Positions 1-7,352 of a stretch of 42,594 nt of DNA are shown here, piece by piece. Position numbers and translations under genes: made by a program. Within the stretch, counting starts at the first letter, position 1. Each line of letters starts with the position of its first letter. The DNA is taken from the IMG/VR virus record IMGVR_UViG_3300033145_000862, positions 1 to 42,594 of that record; one strand, given 5' to 3'. Below the pieces are notes generated by a model. The model was given only the letters and a program-made list of their open reading frames with translations, was not told the DNA's origin and ran no database searches. Source of the stretch: a virus.

Positions 1-114
1 ATAGCTGCCTTTCCTGACTCAGCACCAGCCAAAGTTCTGCTCAATACCATACTGCCAGAACCCTACCGCAACTATATGACCATATTAGTAGCCAACGGTA
101 TCTGCCAAAGAGAG
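1..114. repeat. Terminal direct repeat, left copy
   Basis: These 114 bases are identical to the last 114 bases of the window. They lie inside an open frame that continues without a stop through the join, so a physical terminal repeat is less likely than an assembly overlap of a circular or circularly permuted genome. Unique length is therefore about 42,480 bases. Confidence 0.95.
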
Positions 115-1317
115 CAGAAAACCTTTAACGGCATGGAGATATGGGATAAGCTCCAGGAGAATGAGGAGCTAACTTCAGAGGAGCAGGATGTCTGGACCCG
201 TGCCACCCAGCAATATGGCTGGATGGGAACCGTAATGGAACAGGCTGGCATATTAAGGATTAGAACAGAGGAGCAATTAGCCGCCTGGGAAGCCTCAGCC
301 AAATTAATAGAGGAGAAAACCGGCTATGGCCCTGAGGAGCAACTATGGATACGCCGCCATGGTTTCCGTATAGGTGATTATGCCCAGCTAGATGCCCTTG
401 ACCAGGATGTCCTGGCTGAGATGGATGCAGTCAAATACCACAGCGGTGTGTTTAGCTCCCTAATGCCTACAGCCTGGCAGGAAGAGGATAAAAGGCGTAG
501 GGAGTTCTTCCGCCAAATCAGGGATTATGCTGATACCGTCAGGGCTGAGCAGGAGGAGTTAGACCGCCAGGTTAGAGCTGGTGAAATTAACATGGAACAG
601 TGGGCTAGAGGCCGTTCTGACCTTAGAAGCAGATATGCCAACTTTTTCACCGACCTATCTGAGACTGAAAGGTATAAGAATGTAGCCCTGGAATTGGAGG
701 ATGTGGTAAGGCCAGATGGCACTATTAGGGAAGGGCTGATTAGCAGGGCTGAAAAGAGAGGACAATTACCTCCAGTCCAGCATCCATCAGAGGAATTACT
801 TAACTACTATTACAGCATTAAATTGGAGAAGAAATTAGACCCAGCCAGCGGTAAAATGATTGATGATTGGGATGGCTATTTCCTCAAGATAGATGCCATT
901 GTAAATACCTTGCAGGGAGTCCAGCGTGAGGACTTTATCAGGATGATTACCAAGAACATGACTGACCTGGAGAAGCTCCGCTGGGAGGTTAGCCGTAAAT
1001 ACTTCCGAGGATATAACCGCCGCCAGGAGGCCATTATATCCACCCAGTTTAATGAGGAGGAGCAAGCCCTAATCAAACAGTGGATATTTGGCACCCCAGC
1101 AGAGAGGGATAAACTCCAGGAGATAACGATGCTTAGCGGTGAGAAGCTAATATCCCACTACCGCAGCCTTGTTAGGGATATGGGTATTAACCTCCGCAAA
1201 CTAAGCCCTGAGTTAGATGCCTGGCTCCAGTTCTTTGAAATTACCGATACTACCCAAACCGACCAGGCAGCAGAATTATACAACCAATACAGAGATAGAT
1301 GGGGAATACCAAGGTGA
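1..1317 (+). CDS. Giant polyvalent-type virion protein, C-terminal 438 residues
   Basis: This is the end of the 2,102-residue protein that begins at 37489. Position 1 is exactly a codon boundary of that frame, and the frame stays open through the duplicated 114 bases. The ATG at 76 is internal, not a start. The segment covers residues 1665-2102 and is mostly charged helix, with runs such as EQEELDRQVRAGEINMEQW, and no membrane span or catalytic motif that I recognise. It stops at 1315-1317, followed by an intergenic control region and the scaffold gene. Its role is described with the 37489 entry. That it is one gene is directly visible; that it is a virion or ejected protein is inferred from its place between portal and scaffold. 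Confidence 0.9.
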   Translation: MAAFPDSAPAKVLLNTILPEPYRNYMTILVANGICQREQKTFNGMEIWDKLQENEELTSEEQDVWTRATQQYGWMGTVMEQAGILRIRTEEQLAAWEASAKLIEEKTGYGPEEQLWIRRHGFRIGDYAQLDALDQDVLAEMDAVKYHSGVFSSLMPTAWQEEDKRRREFFRQIRDYADTVRAEQEELDRQVRAGEINMEQWARGRSDLRSRYANFFTDLSETERYKNVALELEDVVRPDGTIREGLISRAEKRGQLPPVQHPSEELLNYYYSIKLEKKLDPASGKMIDDWDGYFLKIDAIVNTLQGVQREDFIRMITKNMTDLEKLRWEVSRKYFRGYNRRQEAIISTQFNEEEQALIKQWIFGTPAERDKLQEITMLSGEKLISHYRSLVRDMGINLRKLSPELDAWLQFFEITDTTQTDQAAELYNQYRDRWGIPR

Positions 1318-1363
1318 TATATACATATTGCCGTTTAATACTATATTATAATAATTGTATATG
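1318..1363 (+). repeat. AT-rich intergenic element, copy A
   Basis: This is copy A of a 43-base element found three times, only between genes (others at 27321-27363 and 32361-32319 on the minus strand). The three align without gaps. The shared core is ATACWTATTGC, two or three variable bases, then a block containing TAATACTATAT. Copy A lies 25 bases upstream of the scaffold promoter and points the same way. A regulator binding site is the simplest reading; a replication element is possible. Confidence 0.75.
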
Positions 1364-1387
1364 TTTGAAGCTGACATAATACAGAGC

Positions 1388-1417
1388 TTGACAAGATTAT
1401 GTTAAGTATGTTATAAT
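1388..1417 (+). promoter_or_regulatory. Sigma-70 promoter for the head/tail operon
   Basis: A perfect TTGACA at 1388-1393, an 18-base spacer and a perfect TATAAT at 1412-1417 preceded by TG (extended -10). The spacer contains TTATGTTAAG (1397-1406), the same operator-like word found at the early promoters, so a bound regulator would block polymerase. Transcription should start near 1424, just before an AAGGAGGT ribosome site at 1433-1440. Confidence 0.85.
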
Positions 1418-1444
1418 AGAGGTAAGACTTAAAAGGAGGTCAAA

Positions 1445-2122
1445 ATGGCAGAAATAACTGGAACCTTTAATGTAGGTGAAGATGGCTCCGTAAAGCTGCC
1501 TATAAATGGTCAGGAGGTTACATATATCCCACTCCCAAAACAGAATGAGGATAAAACCATTGACCTGAATATAGGTGGCAAACCTGTTAGATACGCCTTG
1601 GAGTCAGATTTACTGGCAGTAAAGGGTGGAGCCGAGGCAAGAGCCACTGAGTGGGAAACTGAGAAAGCCAAATTCAACACCGACCTGGCAGAAGCTAACC
1701 GACTCCGGGAGGAGGCCCACCAAGCCTTGCTACAGACTCAGGCAGCAATGGAGCAGTTAAAGGAGCAGTACAAGGACTATGACACCCATAAGACCAGGGT
1801 GGGTGAGCTGGAAGCAGAATTAGGCTCCCACAAGGAGAGTATCAGTAAGTATGAAAGCGAGCTTGCTGATAGGATTAGGCAGAACCTTATTGGCAACGGT
1901 GCCACAGAGGATGCCCTCAAGGACAAGACATTAGACCAGCTCAGGAATTTAGAAGAAGCCGCCAAGATATTTAGAAGTAATGGCAATAAGGGTGGCAAAC
2001 CAGCCAATTACGATGGCGGTGCAGGCCCAGGTGCTGGTAGCACTCCAGAGTCCCCATTGGATAGAGCCAGGAGAATTCTGGAGGAGCATGAGGCCAAGGG
2101 CCACAAGATTGGAGCAAGATAA
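1445..2122 (+). CDS. Scaffolding protein (probable)
   Basis: The product is 225 residues. The N-terminal 50 residues are beta-rich; roughly residues 65-135 form a strongly heptad-like coiled coil rich in Glu, Lys, Gln and Ala; a Gly/Pro-rich linker near 180-200 leads to a short basic, charged C-terminal tail. A coiled coil with a basic C-terminal tail encoded directly before the major capsid gene is the usual arrangement of a phage assembly scaffold that binds the inner face of coat subunits. It is the first gene after the 1388 promoter and has a near-perfect ribosome site 4 bases from the ATG. No protease motif is visible. The assignment rests on position and architecture, not on a recognised sequence family. 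Confidence 0.7.
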   Translation: MAEITGTFNVGEDGSVKLPINGQEVTYIPLPKQNEDKTIDLNIGGKPVRYALESDLLAVKGGAEARATEWETEKAKFNTDLAEANRLREEAHQALLQTQAAMEQLKEQYKDYDTHKTRVGELEAELGSHKESISKYESELADRIRQNLIGNGATEDALKDKTLDQLRNLEEAAKIFRSNGNKGGKPANYDGGAGPGAGSTPESPLDRARRILEEHEAKGHKIGAR

Positions 2123-2135
2123 GGAGGAAACTTAA

Positions 2136-3212
2136 ATGGCATCTAGTGGAGGACATTGGAAAACACTTGCTGAGGCACAAAAGCTAACTCAAAGTACCAA
2201 AATTCCCGGTGTATTTGAGGAGGACATAAAGCGGAACAACCCTTTAGAAAGGTTTCCCGTAGCCCAAGCAGCCGGCACAGGCCTCAAAATAGAGTGGCTA
2301 AGAGAGTCAACTGGAACCGAGGACGCCGTTACCGAGGCTGATGTTGGTGACCAGTTGGTTTGGGGCGAGGATGTAGATTACACCGAGGTGGAGTCAACAC
2401 TGAGGTATATGTACATCCAGAGGAAACTTGACCGCTATGTCCAGAACATCTATGGCACCTACAACGACTACAAGGCTCAGGTACTGCTGGAGATGGAGAA
2501 AGGTCTCAAGAGGAAGATTGGCGACCGTATAATCTACGCTGATACTACCTATGGAGGCACTCCTACCCAGTTTGATGGGCTCCATGCCCTGGCCGCTGAG
2601 AGAGGTGCTCCGTGGACAACCTCCAGCAACACCAACAACAAGCAGAATATGGACATGGCCAGCGGTGCCCTCAGCCTGCTGTACCTCAGAACCCAGATAG
2701 ACAATATGAGGTACGGTGTATCCGAAATACTCATTCCAGCCCAGCTAGGCATCCGGTTTGATGCTGCCTACCAGGAACGTGGTTTCACCTACTCCGTTTC
2801 CAGTAACGAGACTAACCACTTCATGATGCTTACCCAAAGCGTCAATGAGTTGGGTAGGCCAATCCTATTCTTCATGGGTATCCCACTGGTTAGAACCGAT
2901 TACCTTGTCCGTGAGGAGGATGGAACCGGCACCGGCAGCACCAGCAACAAGAGAGCCAAGTATAGCTCCACCGAAGCCTTCTCCCTATTCTGTGTCAAGT
3001 ATGGTAATGTCCTGGCCAGAGAGCCCGGTATTACCTATGCCTATGGTGGCACAGAAGGTGAGGGCGACCTTTACGAGCTATGGACTTGGGAGCGCCTGGA
3101 GGACTACAATGCTGGTGGCATGAGGATGGACAGCTATGGTTCCGTGCTACTCGGTTCCACGCTGTGCCTCGGAAGAATTTTTGACATAACCGATGAGGCG
3201 CTAGTAGCATGA
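2136..3212 (+). CDS. Major capsid protein (HK97-fold type, probable)
   Basis: The product is 358 residues, a normal size for an HK97-fold coat protein without a large insertion. It follows the scaffold by 13 bases, with GGAGG before the ATG. The N-terminus (KIPGVFEEDIKRNNPLERFP) resembles the N-arm of coat subunits. The centre contains a long helix-rich region (YNDYKAQVLLEMEKGLKRKI) like the spine helix, followed by the segment FDGLHALAAERG common in phage coat proteins. The C-terminal half is mixed beta and ends in hydrophobic LGRIFDITDEALVA. I infer that it forms the icosahedral shell. Confidence comes from order (terminase, portal, scaffold, coat), length and general pattern. Confidence 0.82.
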   Translation: MASSGGHWKTLAEAQKLTQSTKIPGVFEEDIKRNNPLERFPVAQAAGTGLKIEWLRESTGTEDAVTEADVGDQLVWGEDVDYTEVESTLRYMYIQRKLDRYVQNIYGTYNDYKAQVLLEMEKGLKRKIGDRIIYADTTYGGTPTQFDGLHALAAERGAPWTTSSNTNNKQNMDMASGALSLLYLRTQIDNMRYGVSEILIPAQLGIRFDAAYQERGFTYSVSSNETNHFMMLTQSVNELGRPILFFMGIPLVRTDYLVREEDGTGTGSTSNKRAKYSSTEAFSLFCVKYGNVLAREPGITYAYGGTEGEGDLYELWTWERLEDYNAGGMRMDSYGSVLLGSTLCLGRIFDITDEALVA

Positions 3213-3274
3213 CCTGTTGGGTAGGTAAAAGGATGATGACCCATCATCCAAAAATAAAAGAGGAGTAAAGTAAA

Positions 3275-4090
3275 ATGAGTGCGTTTATCCACAAGTTAAT
3301 AAATACCAAAAATGGTGTGATGGTATTGCCCAGAGTTGATACCAATGACCTGGTTAAGTTGACCGAGCCGGATGTCAGGGCTGCGACCGCAGTCCAGATT
3401 TTCCCCATAGGCACAGCCCTAATCACCGATGATGGCGTATTCAGGTATGCCAAGAATGGTGGTTCTGCCATCACCATCGGTAAGCTGGCTGCCAGTCCTG
3501 CTACCCTTCATGCCGACTACGACAACGATGTAGCGGTGGCTGCTGCCGCCTCTGTAGGTGATACCTCAGTAACCATTACTGCATCTTCCAACCAAGCTAT
3601 CACAGCCAACTACTTCAAGGATGGCTGGCTGTCAATCAACGATGAGGCTGGAGAAGGCGCCTGTTACAAGATTAAAAGCCATCCTGCCGCAGCAAAGAGT
3701 GCCAGTTGTGTCCTGACACTGGTTGACCCATTGGAGGTAGCACTTACTACCAGTTCACAGGCTGCCCTACAGAAAAACATCTACGACTCCATCATAGTCA
3801 GTCCTACGACACCTACCGGAATTCCTGTAGGAGTTATCTGGGTCTCCAGCTTTACCGCCAGCTACTATGGCTGGATTAAGACCAAAGGCATAGCTCCAGT
3901 CCTGTGCCAAGGTACTGTATTAGTAGGCAAACACGTTGTGGTAGGTTTAACTGATGCAGGCTCGGTGGATGTCCAACCCTTAAACAGCGTAGATGCATCA
4001 GGGCAGGAGATTGTGGTTGGTACAGTTCTAAAGGCTGCCGCTGATACCGAGTATAGCTTGGTGAAGTTAGACCTTGACCCAAGTTGGTGA
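3275..4090 (+). CDS. Capsid decoration or head-fibre protein (probable)
   Basis: The product is 271 residues, rich in Ala, Thr, Val and Asp and predicted almost entirely beta, with repeated short strands (DVAVAAAASVGDTSVTITAS) typical of surface-exposed jelly-roll or Ig-like virion proteins. It follows the coat gene by 62 bases with an AGAGGAG ribosome site at a good distance. Genes here in phages commonly encode capsid cement or fibre proteins. The N-terminal words NGVMVLPR resemble NGVLIIPR in the product of 9373-9978, so the two may share a capsid- or tail-anchoring motif. No enzyme motif is seen. It could also be a head-completion protein. Confidence 0.55.
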   Translation: MSAFIHKLINTKNGVMVLPRVDTNDLVKLTEPDVRAATAVQIFPIGTALITDDGVFRYAKNGGSAITIGKLAASPATLHADYDNDVAVAAAASVGDTSVTITASSNQAITANYFKDGWLSINDEAGEGACYKIKSHPAAAKSASCVLTLVDPLEVALTTSSQAALQKNIYDSIIVSPTTPTGIPVGVIWVSSFTASYYGWIKTKGIAPVLCQGTVLVGKHVVVGLTDAGSVDVQPLNSVDASGQEIVVGTVLKAAADTEYSLVKLDLDPSW

Positions 4091-4093
4091 GCC

Positions 4094-4501
4094 ATGACTA
4101 CTGCAACTGAGGCTGTAATTTACATCAAACCTGGAACTGAGAGGTTCCGTGAGATGGTAAATAAATACCATCAAAGGTTCCGCTGTAGGTTGTGTGCCGG
4201 TTGTTGCAGCGGGCAGATAGGCACTACCAAAACCAAGATTGATGCTGAGGATGTGAAAATGTTAGGTAAAGTCCTTAGCGACCAGGAAATGCTGGAAATA
4301 AGGGCAGGGAGCGATGGTTTCTACCTACCCATTCCCTGCCCTTTCCTGGTAGCCAATAGATGCAGCATTTACCCATTCAGACCAAAAGCCTGCCGTTCAT
4401 TCCCTTGGGTAGGAGATACCATAGAGGATGGTCAGGTATTCCCAACTATCAACCTGGATTGCCCAGGAGCTAAGGAGGTATTTCGTGTCATTACCAGTTG
4501 A
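4094..4501 (+). CDS. YkgJ-family cysteine-cluster protein
   Basis: The product is 135 residues and resembles the YkgJ (UPF0153) family, whose cysteines are thought to hold zinc or an iron-sulfur cluster. The visible pattern is C31-x2-C34-x2-C37-C38, then C82 (CPFL), C90 (CSIYPFRPKAC), C100 followed by RSFP, and C123, matching the family core of C-x2-C-x2-CC followed by CPFL, C-x-IY-x-RP and AC-R-x-FP. It starts 3 bases after the preceding stop (4088-4090) and so is cotranscribed with the head genes. The family's biochemical role is not settled. Finding it inside a head morphogenesis operon is unusual; it may modify or metallate a virion protein, or be a structural metal-bound knot. Family call is strong, role unknown. 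Confidence 0.85.
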   Translation: MTTATEAVIYIKPGTERFREMVNKYHQRFRCRLCAGCCSGQIGTTKTKIDAEDVKMLGKVLSDQEMLEIRAGSDGFYLPIPCPFLVANRCSIYPFRPKACRSFPWVGDTIEDGQVFPTINLDCPGAKEVFRVITS

Positions 4502-4535
4502 GCCGGATGCAACGCCATGAAAGGAGGATTTTCTT

Positions 4536-4715
4536 ATGCCCCTTCCAGTTGAGCAAATAACACCAGATACCCCAATAGAAAGAGTAAGGGCTTTAATAGC
4601 CAGAACCATCCAGCAACTAATTGACCAGGAAGGTAAGGACCCCAAAGCCGCTGCCGGTCAGGCATATGCTATGGCAGAGGAACAATGGGGTAAGCCAATA
4701 CCAAAAACCAGATAA
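4536..4715 (+). CDS. Small helical protein of the head operon
   Basis: A 59-residue protein with an AAGGAGG ribosome site 10 bases before the ATG. One long helix (PIERVRALIARTIQQLIDQ) is followed by a second (DPKAAAGQAYAMAEEQW) and a basic tail. The wording of the second helix (QAYAMAEEQWG) resembles small phage proteins of unknown function found near head genes. No motif allows a functional call. Confidence 0.65.
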   Translation: MPLPVEQITPDTPIERVRALIARTIQQLIDQEGKDPKAAAGQAYAMAEEQWGKPIPKTR

Positions 4716-4746
4716 CAAATAATAGCCGTGTAAAAAGGAGGTTAAA

Positions 4747-5397
4747 ATGTCAGTCTTATCAATTCCAGCCAGAGTACCAAAATTTATTGGTGCATCCACA
4801 GATACTAAACCTACCAAAGCATCCCACGCAGGACAATCGGAGCCAGAAGTTGGTTCCACTTTCCTAGAGTACGATACAGGTAATATGTACATTACCTATG
4901 ATGGGACTAACTGGAAACTTAAAGATGCCGTTGGTGTAGTTCTGACCATAATCCGTCATCCATTTGCCAAAGGTAGTCTTACTACCAATGGAGTCCAATA
5001 TTCTACTGCTGTTTCGGGTATAGATAATGATGCCTATGATACAATAGAAACTATCACCTTTGAGCAACCCGCAGGCATGACACTAGAGGAGATTGAGTTT
5101 GGTCTTACTGGTAGGTTGGATGTTAGTGGGACTCCTACTGACAATGCTCTATGGAAGTGGCAGGCAAGTGATGATGGTTCAGACTGGGAGGACTTGATTG
5201 GAGAGCAAACCCTAACAACACCCTCTGCCGCAACGGATGTGAGTTGCTCAGGAAGGTTTGCTCCAACTGGAAACTTCCTTGGAACTGGTAGCAGTTTTCA
5301 GGTTAGAATGGTGGCTAAATGTTCTGGGGCTACTGATACGGTTACTGGTGAGACCAAGAACTCTAGCTACATAATTGCCAAGTATCGGAGGTCATAA
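4747..5397 (+). CDS. Beta-rich virion protein, unknown
   Basis: The product is 216 residues with AAAAAGGAGG shortly before the ATG. The first 60 residues end in a GSTFLEYDTGNMYITYDGTNW segment, the short beta-hairpin commonly found at the start of phage capsid-fibre or tail-fibre proteins. The rest is strand-rich with many Thr, Ser and Gly. A mid-protein stretch (LWKWQASDDGSDWEDLIG) resembles discoidin-like or carbohydrate-binding sandwich folds. Its stop overlaps the ATG of the LamG gene by one base (TAATG), so the two are coupled. It is probably an exposed structural protein acting with that gene. I cannot name a family. Confidence 0.6.
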   Translation: MSVLSIPARVPKFIGASTDTKPTKASHAGQSEPEVGSTFLEYDTGNMYITYDGTNWKLKDAVGVVLTIIRHPFAKGSLTTNGVQYSTAVSGIDNDAYDTIETITFEQPAGMTLEEIEFGLTGRLDVSGTPTDNALWKWQASDDGSDWEDLIGEQTLTTPSAATDVSCSGRFAPTGNFLGTGSSFQVRMVAKCSGATDTVTGETKNSSYIIAKYRRS

Positions 5398-6062
5398 TGC
5401 AGACCCAGTCTGAAGAATTGATGGCTGAGGAATATATCCTTGACCCAAGCCTAGTGCTGTATTTGCCACTCTATATGCTGGATGGTACTGCCATTATGTC
5501 CAGAGACGCATATGGACATTCCTGCACGGTTACTGGTGCTATCTGGACTCCACAGGGATATAGCTTTGATGGGGATGACCAAATAACAGTTCCCGCAACA
5601 TCAGCCCTTGATTTTACCACGGGTAATTTTACATTTATTTTTTGGATAAATCCTACTAACTTTGCTGCTAACAGGTTTATTTACAGCAGAGGGGTGTGGG
5701 ATGCTGATGGTTTTGACACCTTCATATATGACGAAACTGGTCTACCAGCACTTAGAATACATATACCAGGAGGAGGGACTAATAACTGTATAAGCGGATT
5801 AGCATTAACCGCTGGCGTATTTCAAATGCACACTATAGTCCGCTCAGGAACTCAAATTATCTTTTATAAAAATACAACTCAAAGTATCTCTGACACGTCT
5901 GCTATTGACGCAACTACAGCAAATCGGACTGCTTATATTGGCTCAAAAAATGGTGCTAGTAATTTCATAGGCTCAATCGGCGAAGTCCTCATCTACAACC
6001 GTGCCTTAACACCAGCAGAAATTCAGCGTAACTACCAGGCTACGAAATGGAGGTATTCATAA
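5397..6062 (+). CDS. LamG/concanavalin-like lectin domain protein
   Basis: The product is 221 residues, essentially one LamG-like jelly-roll. The hallmarks are visible in order: LVLYLPLYMLDG near residue 20, YSFDGDDQITVP near 58, FTFIFWINPTN near 80, and the closing strand GEVLIYNRALTPAEIQRNY near the C-terminus. Such domains bind glycans or proteins and in phages decorate capsids or tail fibres. The start at 5397 has GGAGG at a good distance and overlaps the upstream stop. The gene is visibly more AT-rich than its neighbours, which fits recent acquisition of an exchangeable host- or mucus-binding module. The target glycan cannot be inferred. Confidence 0.82.
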   Translation: MQTQSEELMAEEYILDPSLVLYLPLYMLDGTAIMSRDAYGHSCTVTGAIWTPQGYSFDGDDQITVPATSALDFTTGNFTFIFWINPTNFAANRFIYSRGVWDADGFDTFIYDETGLPALRIHIPGGGTNNCISGLALTAGVFQMHTIVRSGTQIIFYKNTTQSISDTSAIDATTANRTAYIGSKNGASNFIGSIGEVLIYNRALTPAEIQRNYQATKWRYS

Positions 6063-6325
6063 TGGCTTATTTGAGGTTTAACATCTCATTGGCTATTCCT
6101 CTTGGCAGTATTCAAGAAAACCCTACCATAGACCAGATAAAGAAGAAACTGCCACAAGAGGTAGCTGAACATCTGGTTGATTATGTCCGAGAGGTAAGGA
6201 GAGCCAAGAAGTATGCCGTCAGGATAAATGAGGGGCAGCCCAACGAGGAAATGACTGTAACTGCTAACTACCATATCTGCCGTCATGATGAAGGCAAGCC
6301 TTGTGAACCAGAGCATGAGATTTAA
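6062..6325 (+). CDS. Small conserved-looking phage protein, unknown
   Basis: An 87-residue protein. I use the ATG at 6062, which overlaps the LamG stop (TAATG) and has GGAGG about 8 bases upstream, rather than the in-frame ATG at 6047 that precedes that site. The middle (QEVAEHLVDYVREVRRAKKYAVRI) is amphipathic helix; the end (ANYHICRHDEGKPCEPEHEI) contains a Cys-His-rich tail (C-x-H-x5-C) that may bind a metal. It sits just before the tail-hub gene. No function can be assigned. Confidence 0.55.
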   Translation: MAYLRFNISLAIPLGSIQENPTIDQIKKKLPQEVAEHLVDYVREVRRAKKYAVRINEGQPNEEMTVTANYHICRHDEGKPCEPEHEI

Positions 6326-6335
6326 GGTGGATTAG

Positions 6336-7352
6336 ATGGCAAGGACTTTATCAGATACATTAACTGCCGCACAGCAAGGCACCAATAAAACTCCCTACAT
6401 CAGGATAGTCATAAATGGTGTGGATTATTCCAGCCGTGTCCTGTCAGTGGAGCACATTGAGGAAGCCTACAGGGACAGGGCCATTATAGTGCTAAGGAAT
6501 GATGACCGTGCCTTGGACCCAGGAACCGTTGACCTTAGAGGGTATAGATTTAGTCCTGGTTATGGATTTACCACCAGCGAAGGTAACGAATACTCTGGTG
6601 CTCCTGATTTATGGGTCAAGAGCCAACAGGTAGTGTCCAGAGAAGGCAGCGTGGTCTGCCAGCTTTATTGTGAAGGTATGTGGATGTATGCCAGGGAACA
6701 GCGGATTAGGGCTTATGGTTCCGCTCCTTACTATATAGGCGCCTATGATGGTACTACTGATACCGTGTATGACATCATAGAGGATATTATAGAAGGTGCA
6801 CTAGGTTGGACGTTACTGCCTGCTCCTAGTCCTGATGATGGTATATTAACCAGCTTCAAACCAGTATTTGATATTAACAAGGTGCCTTATGAAAGTGCAG
6901 CCTCCATATTGTATAGGTTAATAACCATGACCAAGTGCTATTACAGGCTGACGGCTGGCCTTACCTGGAAGATAGTTTATCCTCAGGAGTCAGATAGTGT
7001 GGATGAGATTTACTACTCATACCAACCACATTACTTCTACGAATACATGGAGAAGTACAATGAGGTAACTCCCAACAGGATAGTGGTTTATACCAACTTC
7101 AACCCTGATGATGAGACAACCTGGCCAAGCATCATAACTGGTGATACTGGAGCCTACAGTGGCAATTATGATGAGGTAATACAGCCCTATGTAGTAACCA
7201 GTATTGGCAACCAGTCTGATGCCAATGCCAGGGCAGCAGCCCTACTGACCAGGATTAAATCTGAGTCCCTAGCTGGTAGATTGATAGTACCACATGATTG
7301 TGGCGTGGAGCTATATGATAGAGTACATATCGTGGATGCGAGGGGAGTTTAA
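6336..7352 (+). CDS. Tail hub/baseplate-like protein, N-terminal part
   Basis: The product is 338 residues. It opens with a segment typical of tail-hub or gp27-like proteins, YIRIVINGVDYSSRVLSVE, followed by a mixed alpha/beta body including VYDIIEDIIEGALGWTL and YESAASILYRLITM. It ends with GVELYDRVHIVDARGV, which in hub proteins is normally followed by a last barrel containing an R-x-T-x-L-x-H-x-Y pattern. That piece appears instead near the end of the fibronectin-like domain of the next gene, so hub coding appears divided between two genes (see findings). The stop overlaps the next ATG by one base. Likely role: hub between tail and host-contact proteins. Hub family is a moderate call. Confidence 0.6.
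   Translation: MARTLSDTLTAAQQGTNKTPYIRIVINGVDYSSRVLSVEHIEEAYRDRAIIVLRNDDRALDPGTVDLRGYRFSPGYGFTTSEGNEYSGAPDLWVKSQQVVSREGSVVCQLYCEGMWMYAREQRIRAYGSAPYYIGAYDGTTDTVYDIIEDIIEGALGWTLLPAPSPDDGILTSFKPVFDINKVPYESAASILYRLITMTKCYYRLTAGLTWKIVYPQESDSVDEIYYSYQPHYFYEYMEKYNEVTPNRIVVYTNFNPDDETTWPSIITGDTGAYSGNYDEVIQPYVVTSIGNQSDANARAAALLTRIKSESLAGRLIVPHDCGVELYDRVHIVDARGV

Noticed and set aside
76-1317. A separate 413-residue gene at the left end
   Set aside because: The frame is open upstream through position 1 and the duplicated right end; it is the C-terminus of the 2,102-residue protein.
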